NCBI GenBank assembly: GCA_019420305.1
Contig: JAHZHL010000016.1
Coordinates: 16,562-80,561 of the forward strand
Origin: Bacillota bacterium
GTDB lineage: Bacteria > Bacillota > Clostridia > Peptostreptococcales > Anaerovoracaceae
Reading direction: 5' to 3'
DNA length: 64,000 nucleotides
How positions within the stretch are numbered: the first letter of the stretch is position 1; each line of letters starts with the position of its first letter. The notes under the pieces are model-generated. The model was not told the origin of the DNA and did no database searches. It saw only the letters and a program-made list of their open reading frames with translations. This document shows, in pieces, positions 22,971-32,613 of this stretch. The position numbers and the translations under genes are program-made.

Positions 22971-24289
22971 ACGAAACCAAAAAAATGCGATCCATATCCA
23001 GGAATATCAGCCGGAGCCAGATAGCCGGACTCTTTTCGGCCTTCCTCTTATTTGATATTCTGGTCACCTGCATGGCCCTCTGCGGCTGGTGCTATTTTCA
23101 GGAAACAGCAGGCGGGCGGGAGTTTCAGCTCAGTACGCCCCGCCGCTTTGAGCTGGCGCAGGAACGGGAAATCCCCAAAGAAACGAAAGCCGCCATCGAA
23201 CATACCGCCTGGCACAGCAGCCTTCCTTTTGAAAGCGCCCTGAGCCGGGTACGCTATTTTTACGAAGATGAAACAGGAAAAGAACACCCTGTCTACGCAG
23301 GCCGTTATCTGATCTTTATCTGGCAGTGTCTGCTGCTGCTTTTCGCAATACAGCTTCTTACCCTGCTGTTCGATATGCTGGGCGGCGCGAAAAAAGCCAG
23401 AAGGCAACTGGCTCCCCTCTATGAGATGACCAAGCGGGCGCAGGAACTGACCGATGAGGCAGCCTTTGACGAAGAAAAATTCCACCACCTGGAAGACGCT
23501 ATCAGCCAGATCAGCCCTACCGGGCCGGACGCCAGACTCCACACCGGCGACAGCGAACTTTTGGGACTGGAACAGGCGGTCAACAGTCTTCTGGACCGGA
23601 TGCGGCAGTCCTACCAGCAGCAGGCCCGTTTTGTATCCGACGCATCCCATGAGCTGCGTACCCCCATCGCCGTCATCCAGGGCTACGCAAACCTGCTGGA
23701 CCGCTGGGGTAAGGAGGACGAACAGATTCTGGAAGAATCCATCCGCGCCATCAAGAGCGAATCGGACCACATGAAAAAGCTGGTGGAGCAGCTGCTGTTC
23801 CTGGCGCGGGGCGACAGCGGAAAAACCAGACTGGTTATGGAAAAAGTTTCCCTTGGGAATCTGATGAAAGAAGTGCTGGACGAATCCGTATTGATTGATC
23901 CAAAGCACCATTATATTCTGAAAAATGAGGAAGACGACCTTCTCATAACCGGAGACAGCTCTATGATCAAACAGGCCGCCCGAATTCTTGTGGACAATGC
24001 CGCCAAGTATACGCCGGAAGGCGGGGATATCCTGCTGCGAACCGGCCGAAATGAAAAGGGTCACAGCTTCTTCCTGGTACAGGACGAAGGAATCGGCATT
24101 TCACCGGATGACACGCCCCATATCTTTGAGCGTTTTTTCCGTTCCGATCCGGCAAGAAGCAGAGAAAGCGGCGGCACCGGTCTCGGACTTTCCATCGCCA
24201 AATGGATTATCGACCGTCACGGCGGCTATTTTCAGGTTCTCAGCCGGGAAGGAATCGGAACCCGGATTACCGTCTGCTTTCCCTCTTAA
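22967..24289 (+). CDS. Membrane sensor histidine kinase
   Basis: The 440 residues have two membrane helices (about 21-43 and 115-137) with a short external domain of some 70 residues between them. A linker follows where a HAMP domain would lie. The H box SHELRTPIAVIQGY has phospho-acceptor His228. The ATPase domain shows the N box VDNAAKYTPEGG, G1 DEGIGI, F box FERFFR and G2 GGTGLGLSIAKWI. It is the partner of the response regulator that it overlaps. The small external domain suggests sensing at or near the membrane. Confidence 0.95.
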   Translation: MNETKKMRSISRNISRSQIAGLFSAFLLFDILVTCMALCGWCYFQETAGGREFQLSTPRRFELAQEREIPKETKAAIEHTAWHSSLPFESALSRVRYFYEDETGKEHPVYAGRYLIFIWQCLLLLFAIQLLTLLFDMLGGAKKARRQLAPLYEMTKRAQELTDEAAFDEEKFHHLEDAISQISPTGPDARLHTGDSELLGLEQAVNSLLDRMRQSYQQQARFVSDASHELRTPIAVIQGYANLLDRWGKEDEQILEESIRAIKSESDHMKKLVEQLLFLARGDSGKTRLVMEKVSLGNLMKEVLDESVLIDPKHHYILKNEEDDLLITGDSSMIKQAARILVDNAAKYTPEGGDILLRTGRNEKGHSFFLVQDEGIGISPDDTPHIFERFFRSDPARSRESGGTGLGLSIAKWIIDRHGGYFQVLSREGIGTRITVCFPS

Positions 24290-24348
24290 AGCGCGGCCTG
24301 TTCCTTACCTAGCAACACAATTTGTACAAAAGCCCTCGTCTGAATACC

Positions 24349-25242
24349 TTACTGTTCCTTTTCAATGTCCGTAAAGCCTTCACCGGTTCCCCACACGGTT
24401 TCCACCGGCACCACCGTAATCAGCGCTTTCGGATCCAGCTCCGCGGCTTTTCGCTTAATCAGAATGCTTTCCCTGGGCGAACACATGACATTAAGCTGTC
24501 TGTGGGCATGTTTTGTGTATTCGCCCCGTATTTCCGTACTGGAAACGCCTCTGCCGATGTCTTCCATGATATACTGGCTGATCGCTTCCGCCTGAACCGT
24601 AATCATCTCTAGCTTTACAATCTTCATTTCAAATCCGTAAATCACCATATCCGCCATTCTGCTGATAATCACCTGAGTAATCAGCGCGTAAAGGGCGATG
24701 TTCCTTCCAAACACAAACGCCGAAAGAATAATCACAATTCCGTCTATGGCCAGAAGCAGCTTGCTGAGACTGTACTGGGGAAACAGTTTTTTTCTCAGTA
24801 TCTTGGCAATCGCGTCCGTTCCGCCAAACACATATCCTCTCCAGAAGGCAAGCCCCGAAGCGATTCCGGAAAACACGCCGCAGAAAATCGCCGCAAGCAG
24901 TACGTCGGATTCTTCCAAAAGCTGGACGTCCAGGGTTTCAAAGACAAAAAGAACCGCCGGATACAGAATCGTAAGAAACAGAATCTTCCGCACTTCCTTC
25001 AGCCCCAGAAATACAGCGGAAATAATCAGAATCAGTAAAGAGCCTCCGTAATAAAGCAGCGAAAAATCCACAGGAATATAAGTCTGTACAATCCGCACAA
25101 TTCCCGTAAGTCCTCCTATGGTCAGCCCGTTCGGAAGCATGACGCCTACTGTGGCAAAGGCGCCCACACAGCACGCCAGCAGAAGAAACAGCACGTCCGC
25201 CGCGATTTTTTTAATCTGCTTATTCTTCCATTTCCCTTTCAC
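24349..25242 (-). CDS. YitT-family membrane protein with DUF2179 domain
   Basis: The 297 residues have five or six membrane helices in the first 200 (for example VLFLLLACCVGAFATVGVMLPNGLTIGGLTG, typical of YitT). A cytoplasmic C-terminal DUF2179 domain of about 80 residues follows (VQAEAISQYIMEDIGRGVS, then VMCSPRESILIKRKAAELDPKAL). Its start overlaps the end of the DNA methyltransferase gene by 23 nt. The cellular role of the family is not settled. Confidence 0.88.
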   Translation of the reverse strand: MKGKWKNKQIKKIAADVLFLLLACCVGAFATVGVMLPNGLTIGGLTGIVRIVQTYIPVDFSLLYYGGSLLILIISAVFLGLKEVRKILFLTILYPAVLFVFETLDVQLLEESDVLLAAIFCGVFSGIASGLAFWRGYVFGGTDAIAKILRKKLFPQYSLSKLLLAIDGIVIILSAFVFGRNIALYALITQVIISRMADMVIYGFEMKIVKLEMITVQAEAISQYIMEDIGRGVSSTEIRGEYTKHAHRQLNVMCSPRESILIKRKAAELDPKALITVVPVETVWGTGEGFTDIEKEQ

Positions 25243-26602
25243 CTTCCGGCACCTCCCCCATATCCAACACTTTCAGAGAACTGTTTCCAAACACATCGAC
25301 AGCCCGCACGCTGATTTTCCCGGTATCGCTGACGATCTGCCTGCACACCTTTTCCATGGTATGATTTTCTTTCGGAAAAGAGAACTGCGGGTTATGAACC
25401 CTTCCGTCATAATGAAAATCCACGCTCCAGTATTCCAAAAGCTGCAGCGGGTCCTTTTTCCGGAATTTTTTCAAAATCTCCCGATCCTCACGTTTCAGGG
25501 AAACCCGCTTCATATCCATAGTATAACCATCGAGAGTCACTGTTACCAGTTTTTTATCCGTCAGATCGATGGGTTCAACCTGAAGACGGATCTCCAGCTC
25601 ATCTCCCTGCCGGTCCGGACACTCTTCCAGCAGAACAAAGGCGCTCTTTTTTACCGACATCCTCTTAAGGCTGCAGGCGGCGGCGATTCCTCCGATGTCA
25701 CAGGCAATCCAGGTGCGGGAAAGCTTTTCCGCGGCCGCGGCAAAAGACCCGGAACCGCAGAAAAAGTCCGCGCAGCAGTCTCCCGGGCGGCTGCAGCTTT
25801 CGATAATCCGCTCCAGAAGCTGCTCCGGTTTCTGGGTGGCATAGCCGGTTCGTTCCCCGGAAGTCCGCCCCACCATATCGATCTGCCAGACGTCCTTCAT
25901 ATTAACCATGGTGTACCATCCCAGCCCATCCTTATACTCTTTCACGCCTTTAAAGCGATAGGGCTTGTAACCCCGGTTATAGGACTTTTCCTTCAGAGGC
26001 CGGAAATAATAATGCCTGCTTTTTCCGTAAAACAGCAGGGTATCGTGCTTCCTGGAAAAATTTCGTTTTCCCGTGCCTCCCGATTTGTAATGCCAGACCA
26101 CCTCATTGACAAAATTCTTTTCCCCAAAGATGGCGTCCAGCAGGATTTTCACATAATGAACCACATGCCAATCCAGATGCACCCACAGGCACCCTTCCTC
26201 GGAAAGCAGATCCCGAATTAAGAAAAACCGCACGCACAGCATCCGCAGATATTCCTCGATCCCGGTTTTCCACAAATCCTCGTATGCCAGCGGCTTGATG
26301 GCAGGCACCTCGCCTACCGCTTCGGACTTGAGCCGGATCACCGCGTCGTAACTTGCTTTTGAATAAAAGGGAGGGTCCAGATAGGCGAGCTGCAGCTTTC
26401 CCTCCATTTTTTTCTCCCGCAGCAGATACTGGATAAAATCCAGATTATCACCCCGGGCAAGGAGGCTGCTTTCTTCTGATTTCCGGTGGTAGATTTTTTC
26501 CACTGGAAAAAATTCCGGTCCGCTCTCCAGGCTTTCCTTTATCTTGCAATATTCTCGTCTGCTTTCCTCCAGAATGGAAGGAAGCGAAAAAATCAAACTC
26601 AT
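25220..26602 (-). CDS. Solitary DNA methyltransferase, beta-type motif order
   Basis: The protein has 460 residues. The catalytic motif IV LAYLDPPFYSKASYD is at about 76-90, and the SAM-binding motif I ADFFCGSGSFAAAAEKL at about 267-283, just after TQKPEQLLERII. This order is that of the beta class of N6-adenine/N4-cytosine methyltransferases. The target-recognition part should be the stretch between (about 150-250). A C-terminal extension of about 150 residues is unusual. No restriction gene is adjacent; it overlaps ygiQ by 4 nt and yitT by 23 nt, suggesting an orphan, regulatory methyltransferase. Confidence 0.85.
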   Translation of the reverse strand: MSLIFSLPSILEESRREYCKIKESLESGPEFFPVEKIYHRKSEESSLLARGDNLDFIQYLLREKKMEGKLQLAYLDPPFYSKASYDAVIRLKSEAVGEVPAIKPLAYEDLWKTGIEEYLRMLCVRFFLIRDLLSEEGCLWVHLDWHVVHYVKILLDAIFGEKNFVNEVVWHYKSGGTGKRNFSRKHDTLLFYGKSRHYYFRPLKEKSYNRGYKPYRFKGVKEYKDGLGWYTMVNMKDVWQIDMVGRTSGERTGYATQKPEQLLERIIESCSRPGDCCADFFCGSGSFAAAAEKLSRTWIACDIGGIAAACSLKRMSVKKSAFVLLEECPDRQGDELEIRLQVEPIDLTDKKLVTVTLDGYTMDMKRVSLKREDREILKKFRKKDPLQLLEYWSVDFHYDGRVHNPQFSFPKENHTMEKVCRQIVSDTGKISVRAVDVFGNSSLKVLDMGEVPEGEREMEE

Positions 26603-28398
26603 CCTTTTCTGCCTTTCCTGTGTTTTTCCGGCGCCAAAATCGGGATCAGATCGCTCCTTCCCGCCCTGGCAAGCGCCGCCTTTACAAGCCTCCTGTTTTC
26701 CGGCTTGTGGAAATGGATCAGCGCCCTCTGCATCTTTTTCTCCTCCAGATCCGATGGAATGTAAACCGCTTCCTTTGTAAAAGGTTCCTCTCCGGTATGA
26801 TACATACAGGTGGACAGGGTTCCCGGCGTAGGATAAAAGTCCTGAACCTGATCCGGAATAAAATGATGTTCCTTTAAAAACAATGCCAGTTCTACCGCGT
26901 CGGAAAGCTGGCTCCCCGGATGAGACGAGATCAGATAGGGAATCAGATACTGCTTTTTCCCCAGCTTCTCATTGATGCTCCGGTAAAGTCCGCTGAATTG
27001 CTCAAAGACTTCTTTTCCCGGTTTGCGCATGCTGGCGAGCACCCGGGGAGAAACATGCTCCGGCGCGACTTTCAGTGTTCCGCTGACATGGTATCTGCAC
27101 AGATCCCACAGGAACTGCCTGTCCGGATCTGCCATCACATAATCGTAACGGATGCCTGAGCGGATAAAGACTTTTTTCACACCCGGAAGTTCTCTCAGGC
27201 GGGACAAGAGCTGCCGGTATTCCGTATGATCCACCTTCATCTGCGCGCAGGGCTTTGGGTACAGACAGTCTCGGTTCCGGCATACTCCGGATTTCAGCTG
27301 CTTTTCGCAGGCCGGATGGCGAAAATTGGCGGTCGGGCCTCCCACATCATGGATATAGCCTTTGAAGTCCGGTTTCTTCGTCAGTTCCTCCGCTTCCCTG
27401 ACAATGGACTCGATGCTCCGGCTGCGGAGTTCCCTTCCCTGGTGAAACGTCAGGGCGCAAAAGCTGCAGCCCCCAAAGCAGCCTCTGCTGCTGACCAGAC
27501 TGAACTTTACCTCTTTGAGGGCCGGAACGCCGCCTGCTTTGTCATAGACCGGATGGGACTCCCGTTCATAGGGAAGTTCATAAACCTGATCCAGTTCCTC
27601 CCGTTCCAGCGGCGGCTGGGGCGGATTCTGCACAACACAGCGGCCTTCCTTTCCGTAAGGCTCCATCAGGCGCTTTCCGCTGATGGCCTCGTTATTTCGG
27701 TACTGCAGGGCGAAACTGTCTCCGTATCTTCTTTTCTCTTCCCGGATTTCCTCAAAAGACGGCAGCAGGATGGTTTCTTCATCCGCGTCGGAAAGCGTTC
27801 CCCGGACGCAGGTTCCCCGAATCCATCCGATATATTTCGCCTCGATTCCGCTGTCCAGAGCTTCCGCGATCTCTATGACAGCCCGTTCTCCCATTCCGTA
27901 AATCAAAAGATCCGCTTTCGCGTCCAGCAGCACGGAACGCCTTACCTTATCGTCCCAGTAATCGTAGTGCCCCAGTCTGCGCAGGCTGGCTTCCAGGCCG
28001 CCGAGAATCACCGGAACATCCCGATAGGCTTCTTTCGCCCGGTTGCTGTAGACGATCAGCGCCCGATCCGGACGCAGACCCGCTTTTCCCCCCGGCGAAT
28101 ATTCATCCCGTTTTCTGCGATGTTTGAATACCGAAAAATGGTTCACCATGGAATCCACATTTCCGCTGTTAATGAGGAATCCCAGCCGCGGCTTTCCGAA
28201 TCTGCGAAAGTCCTCAGCGGACCGCCAGTCCGGCTGGGACAGAATTGCCACTTTGTAGCCGAACCGTTCCAGAAGACGGCTGATAATCGCTGTGCCGAAG
28301 GACGGATGATCCACATAGGCGTCTCCTGTCACTAAGACAAAATCCACCTGCTCCCAGCCTCTCGCTTTCATATCCTTTTTTGAAATTGGCAGAAACAT
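26599..28398 (-). CDS. YgiQ-family radical SAM protein
   Basis: The 599 residues match the UPF0313/YgiQ family. The N-terminal part (about 1-280) begins FLPISKKDMKARGWEQVDF and includes DHPSFGTAIISRLLE. The radical SAM core carries the [4Fe-4S] motif CFGGCSFCALTFHQGR, and a conserved C-terminal block contains FYPTPGTLSTCMYHTGE. The ATG at 28398 has AGGAGG 8 nt before it; a TTG eight codons earlier lacks a ribosome site. It heads an overlapping operon with the DNA methyltransferase and yitT. The substrate is not known. Confidence 0.92.
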   Translation of the reverse strand: MFLPISKKDMKARGWEQVDFVLVTGDAYVDHPSFGTAIISRLLERFGYKVAILSQPDWRSAEDFRRFGKPRLGFLINSGNVDSMVNHFSVFKHRRKRDEYSPGGKAGLRPDRALIVYSNRAKEAYRDVPVILGGLEASLRRLGHYDYWDDKVRRSVLLDAKADLLIYGMGERAVIEIAEALDSGIEAKYIGWIRGTCVRGTLSDADEETILLPSFEEIREEKRRYGDSFALQYRNNEAISGKRLMEPYGKEGRCVVQNPPQPPLEREELDQVYELPYERESHPVYDKAGGVPALKEVKFSLVSSRGCFGGCSFCALTFHQGRELRSRSIESIVREAEELTKKPDFKGYIHDVGGPTANFRHPACEKQLKSGVCRNRDCLYPKPCAQMKVDHTEYRQLLSRLRELPGVKKVFIRSGIRYDYVMADPDRQFLWDLCRYHVSGTLKVAPEHVSPRVLASMRKPGKEVFEQFSGLYRSINEKLGKKQYLIPYLISSHPGSQLSDAVELALFLKEHHFIPDQVQDFYPTPGTLSTCMYHTGEEPFTKEAVYIPSDLEEKKMQRALIHFHKPENRRLVKAALARAGRSDLIPILAPEKHRKGRKG

Positions 28399-28430
28399 AC
28401 CGCTTTCCTCCTCTTTCTGCAAGATCAGTA

Positions 28431-28470
28431 AAATTCCCTATTGGGAAGCCGCCCTCTCAATAGGGAATTT
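28431..28470 (-). terminator. Terminator of the CHAP/SH3b gene
   Basis: AAATTCCCTATTG (28431-28443) pairs perfectly with CAATAGGGAATTT (28458-28470). On the minus strand the stem ends in TTTTA. It begins 5 nt after the stop of the 28476 gene. Confidence 0.8.
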
Positions 28471-28475
28471 CATCT

Positions 28476-30173
28476 TTATACCCTCTTTGTATAAGATAGT
28501 TTAATCCAGTATCCGTTCTTTTTCAACTTGCCCCAGCCGTTCTTGGTCCGGGTAATCCGGTAGGTTCCTTTTCGGATCGCGCCTTTGCTTTTGTATCTGG
28601 TTCCGGGGCCGGTGCGCATATTCAGCTCTGTCACTTTAACACGCACTTTATAAGTCTTTGGCTTGACTTTTGTCGTATAAGACAGCTTAATCCAGCAGCC
28701 GTTTTTTTTCAATCTGCCCCAGCCGTTTTTTGTCCTGGTAATCCAGTATGTTCCTTTTTTCAGCTTTCCTCTGCTTTTGTATCCGGTTCCCGGGCCGGTA
28801 CGCATATTCAGCGCTGTAACCTTGACCCGCACTTTATAGCTGCTGCCTGAAGAAGGTCGCGTGTTCCTGACAGGCTGCGTCGGCTTTTTCTCAGACGCGG
28901 CGTTGCTGGCTGAATTCGCGGAAGTTGTATAAGACAGCTTAATCCAGTATCCGTTTTTCTCCAGCTTGCCCCAGCCGTTTTTCGTCTGAACAATGGTGTA
29001 CACACCTTTTGGTATTTTTCCCTTACTCTTATAAACGGTTCCCGGGCCGGTACGCATATTCAAATCGCTCACCGCGACACGAACCTTGGAAGGTTTGGCG
29101 CGTGTAATATTCAGCGCATACACTTTTACAGCTCCGTTCTGCGCCTTGACCGTTACGCTCTTCTTATTCAGACCGCTCGCAAGTTTCACGCTTCCGGTTC
29201 CCGCAATGCTGGCTTTTGAATGAGATTTCAGCGCTTTGATTGTAACCGACGATACATTGCTCGGCACACTTAGGAAGTAGGAAGTCTGGCTCGCTTTAAA
29301 GGATGGAGAAATCGTGTACCCGCTGACTCCCAGCGTCTTTAAATTGTTATTTCCGCTTTTTTCCGTAACTTTCGTGGCATATTCCATAGAGATCCAGTAG
29401 CCATTGCTGGCAAGCTGTCCCCATTCGCCGTCTGTTGTAACCGCTTTCAGTTTATGGGTTCCCTTCTTGATATAACCCATGTTTGAATATCCGGTTCCCG
29501 GACCTGAACGCATCCGCAGCTGGGAAACAGAAACCCTTACGCTGTAGCTGACTTTTTTCTGGCTGACAGCAGAAGGCGTTTTGTCGGTCACATAAATATA
29601 TCCCTTGGGAGTGCCGTTGCTCTTCCATGGAATTCCGTAATGGAAAAAGAAGTCGTCTGTGGAGCTTGGGCCATAGGTCTTTGTCTGCCATCCGGACTCG
29701 GAAACATAAATCTGTTTGCCCACTACCTTTTCGACAAACGCAACGTGGGTTCTGTACACAACAATCGATCCGGCTTTCGGTTTGGAACCATATGGATAAA
29801 ATTTTCCTCGCTTATTACATGCCCACCATTCTCCGGCATTTCCCCTCAGATTCGGGTTCAGCGGTTTTCCCAGCACTTCGCTGGCTCTGCTGTAAGCCCA
29901 CCAGGTACAGTTGCCCCATATATAGCCTCCTGTCCTTCCATCGTCCATGATCCCCTTGTAGTATTTAAAGTCCGGAGCGAGTCTTCCCGCTTTCCAGAAC
30001 CGATTCAGATTCGAATAATAAAACTTCGCATTGGGATCCGACAGGGTCGGCATGCTTGTCCGGATTTTAAAGGAACCTGCGGCAGATACCTCTGCGGGGC
30101 TGGCTGCCGCGGGTACGATCAGCGTTGCCGCCAGCAGCAGGATCAGCAGGATCGACATACCTTTTCGTTTCAT
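28476..30173 (-). CDS. Secreted CHAP amidase/peptidase with four SH3b domains
   Basis: The 565-residue protein starts with a signal peptide (MKRKGM, hydrophobic core, Ala-rich end near 32). A CHAP-type domain at about 75-195 has the catalytic Cys in GNCTWWAY and His in RTHVAFVE. Then come SH3b domain 1 (about 208-270), a cadherin-like beta-sandwich (about 278-360) and three nearly identical SH3b domains (about 365-425, 445-505, 510-565), each with LNMRTGPGT and NGWGxLxKNG. It probably cuts or remodels peptidoglycan. The ATG at 30173 follows GAGGAGG. It is a single gene with its own terminator. Confidence 0.88.
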   Translation of the reverse strand: MKRKGMSILLILLLAATLIVPAAASPAEVSAAGSFKIRTSMPTLSDPNAKFYYSNLNRFWKAGRLAPDFKYYKGIMDDGRTGGYIWGNCTWWAYSRASEVLGKPLNPNLRGNAGEWWACNKRGKFYPYGSKPKAGSIVVYRTHVAFVEKVVGKQIYVSESGWQTKTYGPSSTDDFFFHYGIPWKSNGTPKGYIYVTDKTPSAVSQKKVSYSVRVSVSQLRMRSGPGTGYSNMGYIKKGTHKLKAVTTDGEWGQLASNGYWISMEYATKVTEKSGNNNLKTLGVSGYTISPSFKASQTSYFLSVPSNVSSVTIKALKSHSKASIAGTGSVKLASGLNKKSVTVKAQNGAVKVYALNITRAKPSKVRVAVSDLNMRTGPGTVYKSKGKIPKGVYTIVQTKNGWGKLEKNGYWIKLSYTTSANSASNAASEKKPTQPVRNTRPSSGSSYKVRVKVTALNMRTGPGTGYKSRGKLKKGTYWITRTKNGWGRLKKNGCWIKLSYTTKVKPKTYKVRVKVTELNMRTGPGTRYKSKGAIRKGTYRITRTKNGWGKLKKNGYWIKLSYTKRV

Positions 30174-30381
30174 AAACAAAAGCCTCCTCTTTTGGACAAT
30201 TTCGTTCTTTCTTTACCAAAATCTCATAATAATCCGTTACAATTATAACTTTTGTCCAAAAATATGGCAAGATTTTTCCTCGATTTCCCACCGTGAAGGA
30301 AAGCGATTTTAAACAAAATCCAAGAAAAAGGTTTGCCCTTTTCGAGAAATTCACAAGATGTGGTGTAAAAGGTAGCAACTC

Positions 30382-32613
30382 CTACAAAAATACACGTCCC
30401 CATTTAAACCATATTTTTTTATACCGGGAAAGCCCGCTGTAAAGCTCCTGTGCCGCCTGCCAGTACACCTGCCTTACAAACTGCTCCGCTTCCCGGCTGA
30501 CCGGCTGGCTTCCAAACGCGGCCTGGCTGACCAATTCCACAACGTTTTCCACCGCTTTTTCAGAGATCCCCGGCACATTCTCCGCCAGCTTTTCGGCAAA
30601 ATCCGGTTCTTGCCCGCAATACCCCCGCATCCTGCCTGTAAATCGAAGCATATCCAAAAGCTGTGAAAAATATCTGCGGCATCCTGCTCTTTCCAGCTTC
30701 CGCAACCGGTATTTTCTTCTGGCAAATATTCCGGCTGCCAGAGAAGCTACAAGTACGGCCGCAATGAGAATGGCGAACCACTTTCCTTTCTCTCCTACAG
30801 AATCGGAGCCGCTGTTTTCTTTTTGCACTTCCGTGGTCTCCCGGTATTTTAAAGTATCTCCGTTCTGCCGTGTCTGCTGATTAGCGTCCTGTTCCCGCGT
30901 TTGTCCGGCGGTTTCCGCAGTATCTTCCTCTTCTTCCGCAGGCGGCGTCACTTCCACCGGGCTCCAACCCCGATCCTCTGAAAAGACTTCCGCCCACGCA
31001 TGGGCGGAGCGATCGGAGACAACCGTGACATACGTTCCGTCTTCCTGCCGCTCAAAATCGGAGGGCGCGACCGCGTATCCGCTCACATAGCGTGCCGGAA
31101 TATCATATATACGATACATTAGTACGGCTGCTGACGCGAAATGCACGCAATATCCCTGGTGGTTTTCAAAAAGAAAATATTCCACAATATCCCTGTTGTA
31201 TGGAGCCCGCCCCGGGGTTCTCGTATAGGAAGCCCTTTCACGCAGTGTGCGCCGGATAAATCCCGTAACCGCCTTCTGTCCTGAAACGTCCGTCTCCCTG
31301 CACAACCTGGAAAGCTGTGGCAATTCGTCTTCTTCCACTCTGATATATTCGCTCTGGATCACCTGACAATAGGCTTGCTGCAGCTGTTTTTGCCACCTAT
31401 CATATTCTTTCATATTCGCTGGAATATTCTGCCAGTTCAGATCCATTTCATCTGTTTCATAATACTGGTACTGATAGGACCCTCTTCCGAAATAGCCCCG
31501 GTTCCACACACTGTAGTAAGGACTGTAATACACGCTGTAATCTCCGGAAAGATAACGGATCGTCAGCAGCCTGCCTTCTTCCGGAGCTTCAGGGTTGGTG
31601 CTGCTGTTCATAAAAAAGTACATGGAATTCAGCATTGCCCGCACTGAGCTTCCTCGTTCCTGCCATCCGAGAATCTCCGCGGTCCGTTCCTCTACAGAAT
31701 CTTCCTCCGCCGCAAGCCACTGCCCGTTTTCATAAGCTCCGCCTTCAAATCCTTTTAGATAGATTGTCTCCTGCGGCCGCTGTGAAACTCTGACTTCCAG
31801 ACGCGGAGTTCCCGACTGATAATTGTTTCCCCGGCTTACCGTTCCGCTGCTGATCTGATTTTCCGTTCTTCCTGCCGCGCGCTCCATGAACTGGAAAAAC
31901 GTTCCCTCCGCGTTATCCACACTTTGAAACAGTACATCGGAATTCGGCACTGCCAGTATGAAAGTCAGAAGAAGCGCGGCAACTGTAAAACCGGAGATCG
32001 TTCGCCTGCTGCGGGCAGCCGCGTTTCCGCCGCTTTCCGGTTCTGTCTCCTGTTTTCCTCTTTTCCCCTGTGAAACCAGAAAAAAAATCTGGAAGAACAG
32101 GATCAATCCAACGCTCCCCGCTCCCGGCCGCATCTGAATCACCGGACCTGCAAGGAGGAGCGCAGTCGTAGACAAATACAAAATCATATGGTTCCCGCAC
32201 CGGAATTCGATGAAAAAAATAAGAAACGCGATCATCAGCATAGCAAACAAGGCTTCTGCCGACGAATCCTCCAGATCCGGCGTTCCTGCCCATACCGACT
32301 GTCCCAGGCGGACAAGGCCCGGTATCAGCGTATCCCGAAAAAGAAACAGGCTGAGCAGCCAGGCTCCCGCGAACAATCCGTCAAACCAACATCCCGCCCT
32401 CGGAAAGGAACGGATCCACCAGAGAAAGAAGCAGAATCCCGCTGTAATCAGGTCAATCTGCAGAAGGGCAGAGGAAAACTCCTGCCCGGACTGAAAGAAC
32501 AGCAACATGCCGCAGACCCCGGCTCCATAAGCCGCAAATTGCAGGATACTGGGGCGTCTTTGTTTTCGCGAAGCGTTCCCGTACGTTATGATTCTTCGTT
32601 TCTCCAATCCCAT
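30382..32613 (-). CDS. Membrane transglutaminase-like protein
   Basis: The 743-residue protein has a run of about six N-terminal membrane helices (to about 225). An external transglutaminase-like core at about 430-545 has Cys in GYCVHFASA and His in SAHAWAEVF, then WSPVEVTP. An acidic/Gln-rich linker, one more helix (about 615-637) and a cytoplasmic tail follow. Together with DUF58 and MoxR genes just upstream, this is the common transglutaminase-DUF58-MoxR cluster. Its start overlaps the DUF58 gene by 28 nt. The substrate and reaction are unknown. Confidence 0.9.
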   Translation of the reverse strand: MGLEKRRIITYGNASRKQRRPSILQFAAYGAGVCGMLLFFQSGQEFSSALLQIDLITAGFCFFLWWIRSFPRAGCWFDGLFAGAWLLSLFLFRDTLIPGLVRLGQSVWAGTPDLEDSSAEALFAMLMIAFLIFFIEFRCGNHMILYLSTTALLLAGPVIQMRPGAGSVGLILFFQIFFLVSQGKRGKQETEPESGGNAAARSRRTISGFTVAALLLTFILAVPNSDVLFQSVDNAEGTFFQFMERAAGRTENQISSGTVSRGNNYQSGTPRLEVRVSQRPQETIYLKGFEGGAYENGQWLAAEEDSVEERTAEILGWQERGSSVRAMLNSMYFFMNSSTNPEAPEEGRLLTIRYLSGDYSVYYSPYYSVWNRGYFGRGSYQYQYYETDEMDLNWQNIPANMKEYDRWQKQLQQAYCQVIQSEYIRVEEDELPQLSRLCRETDVSGQKAVTGFIRRTLRERASYTRTPGRAPYNRDIVEYFLFENHQGYCVHFASAAVLMYRIYDIPARYVSGYAVAPSDFERQEDGTYVTVVSDRSAHAWAEVFSEDRGWSPVEVTPPAEEEEDTAETAGQTREQDANQQTRQNGDTLKYRETTEVQKENSGSDSVGEKGKWFAILIAAVLVASLAAGIFARRKYRLRKLERAGCRRYFSQLLDMLRFTGRMRGYCGQEPDFAEKLAENVPGISEKAVENVVELVSQAAFGSQPVSREAEQFVRQVYWQAAQELYSGLSRYKKIWFKWGRVFL

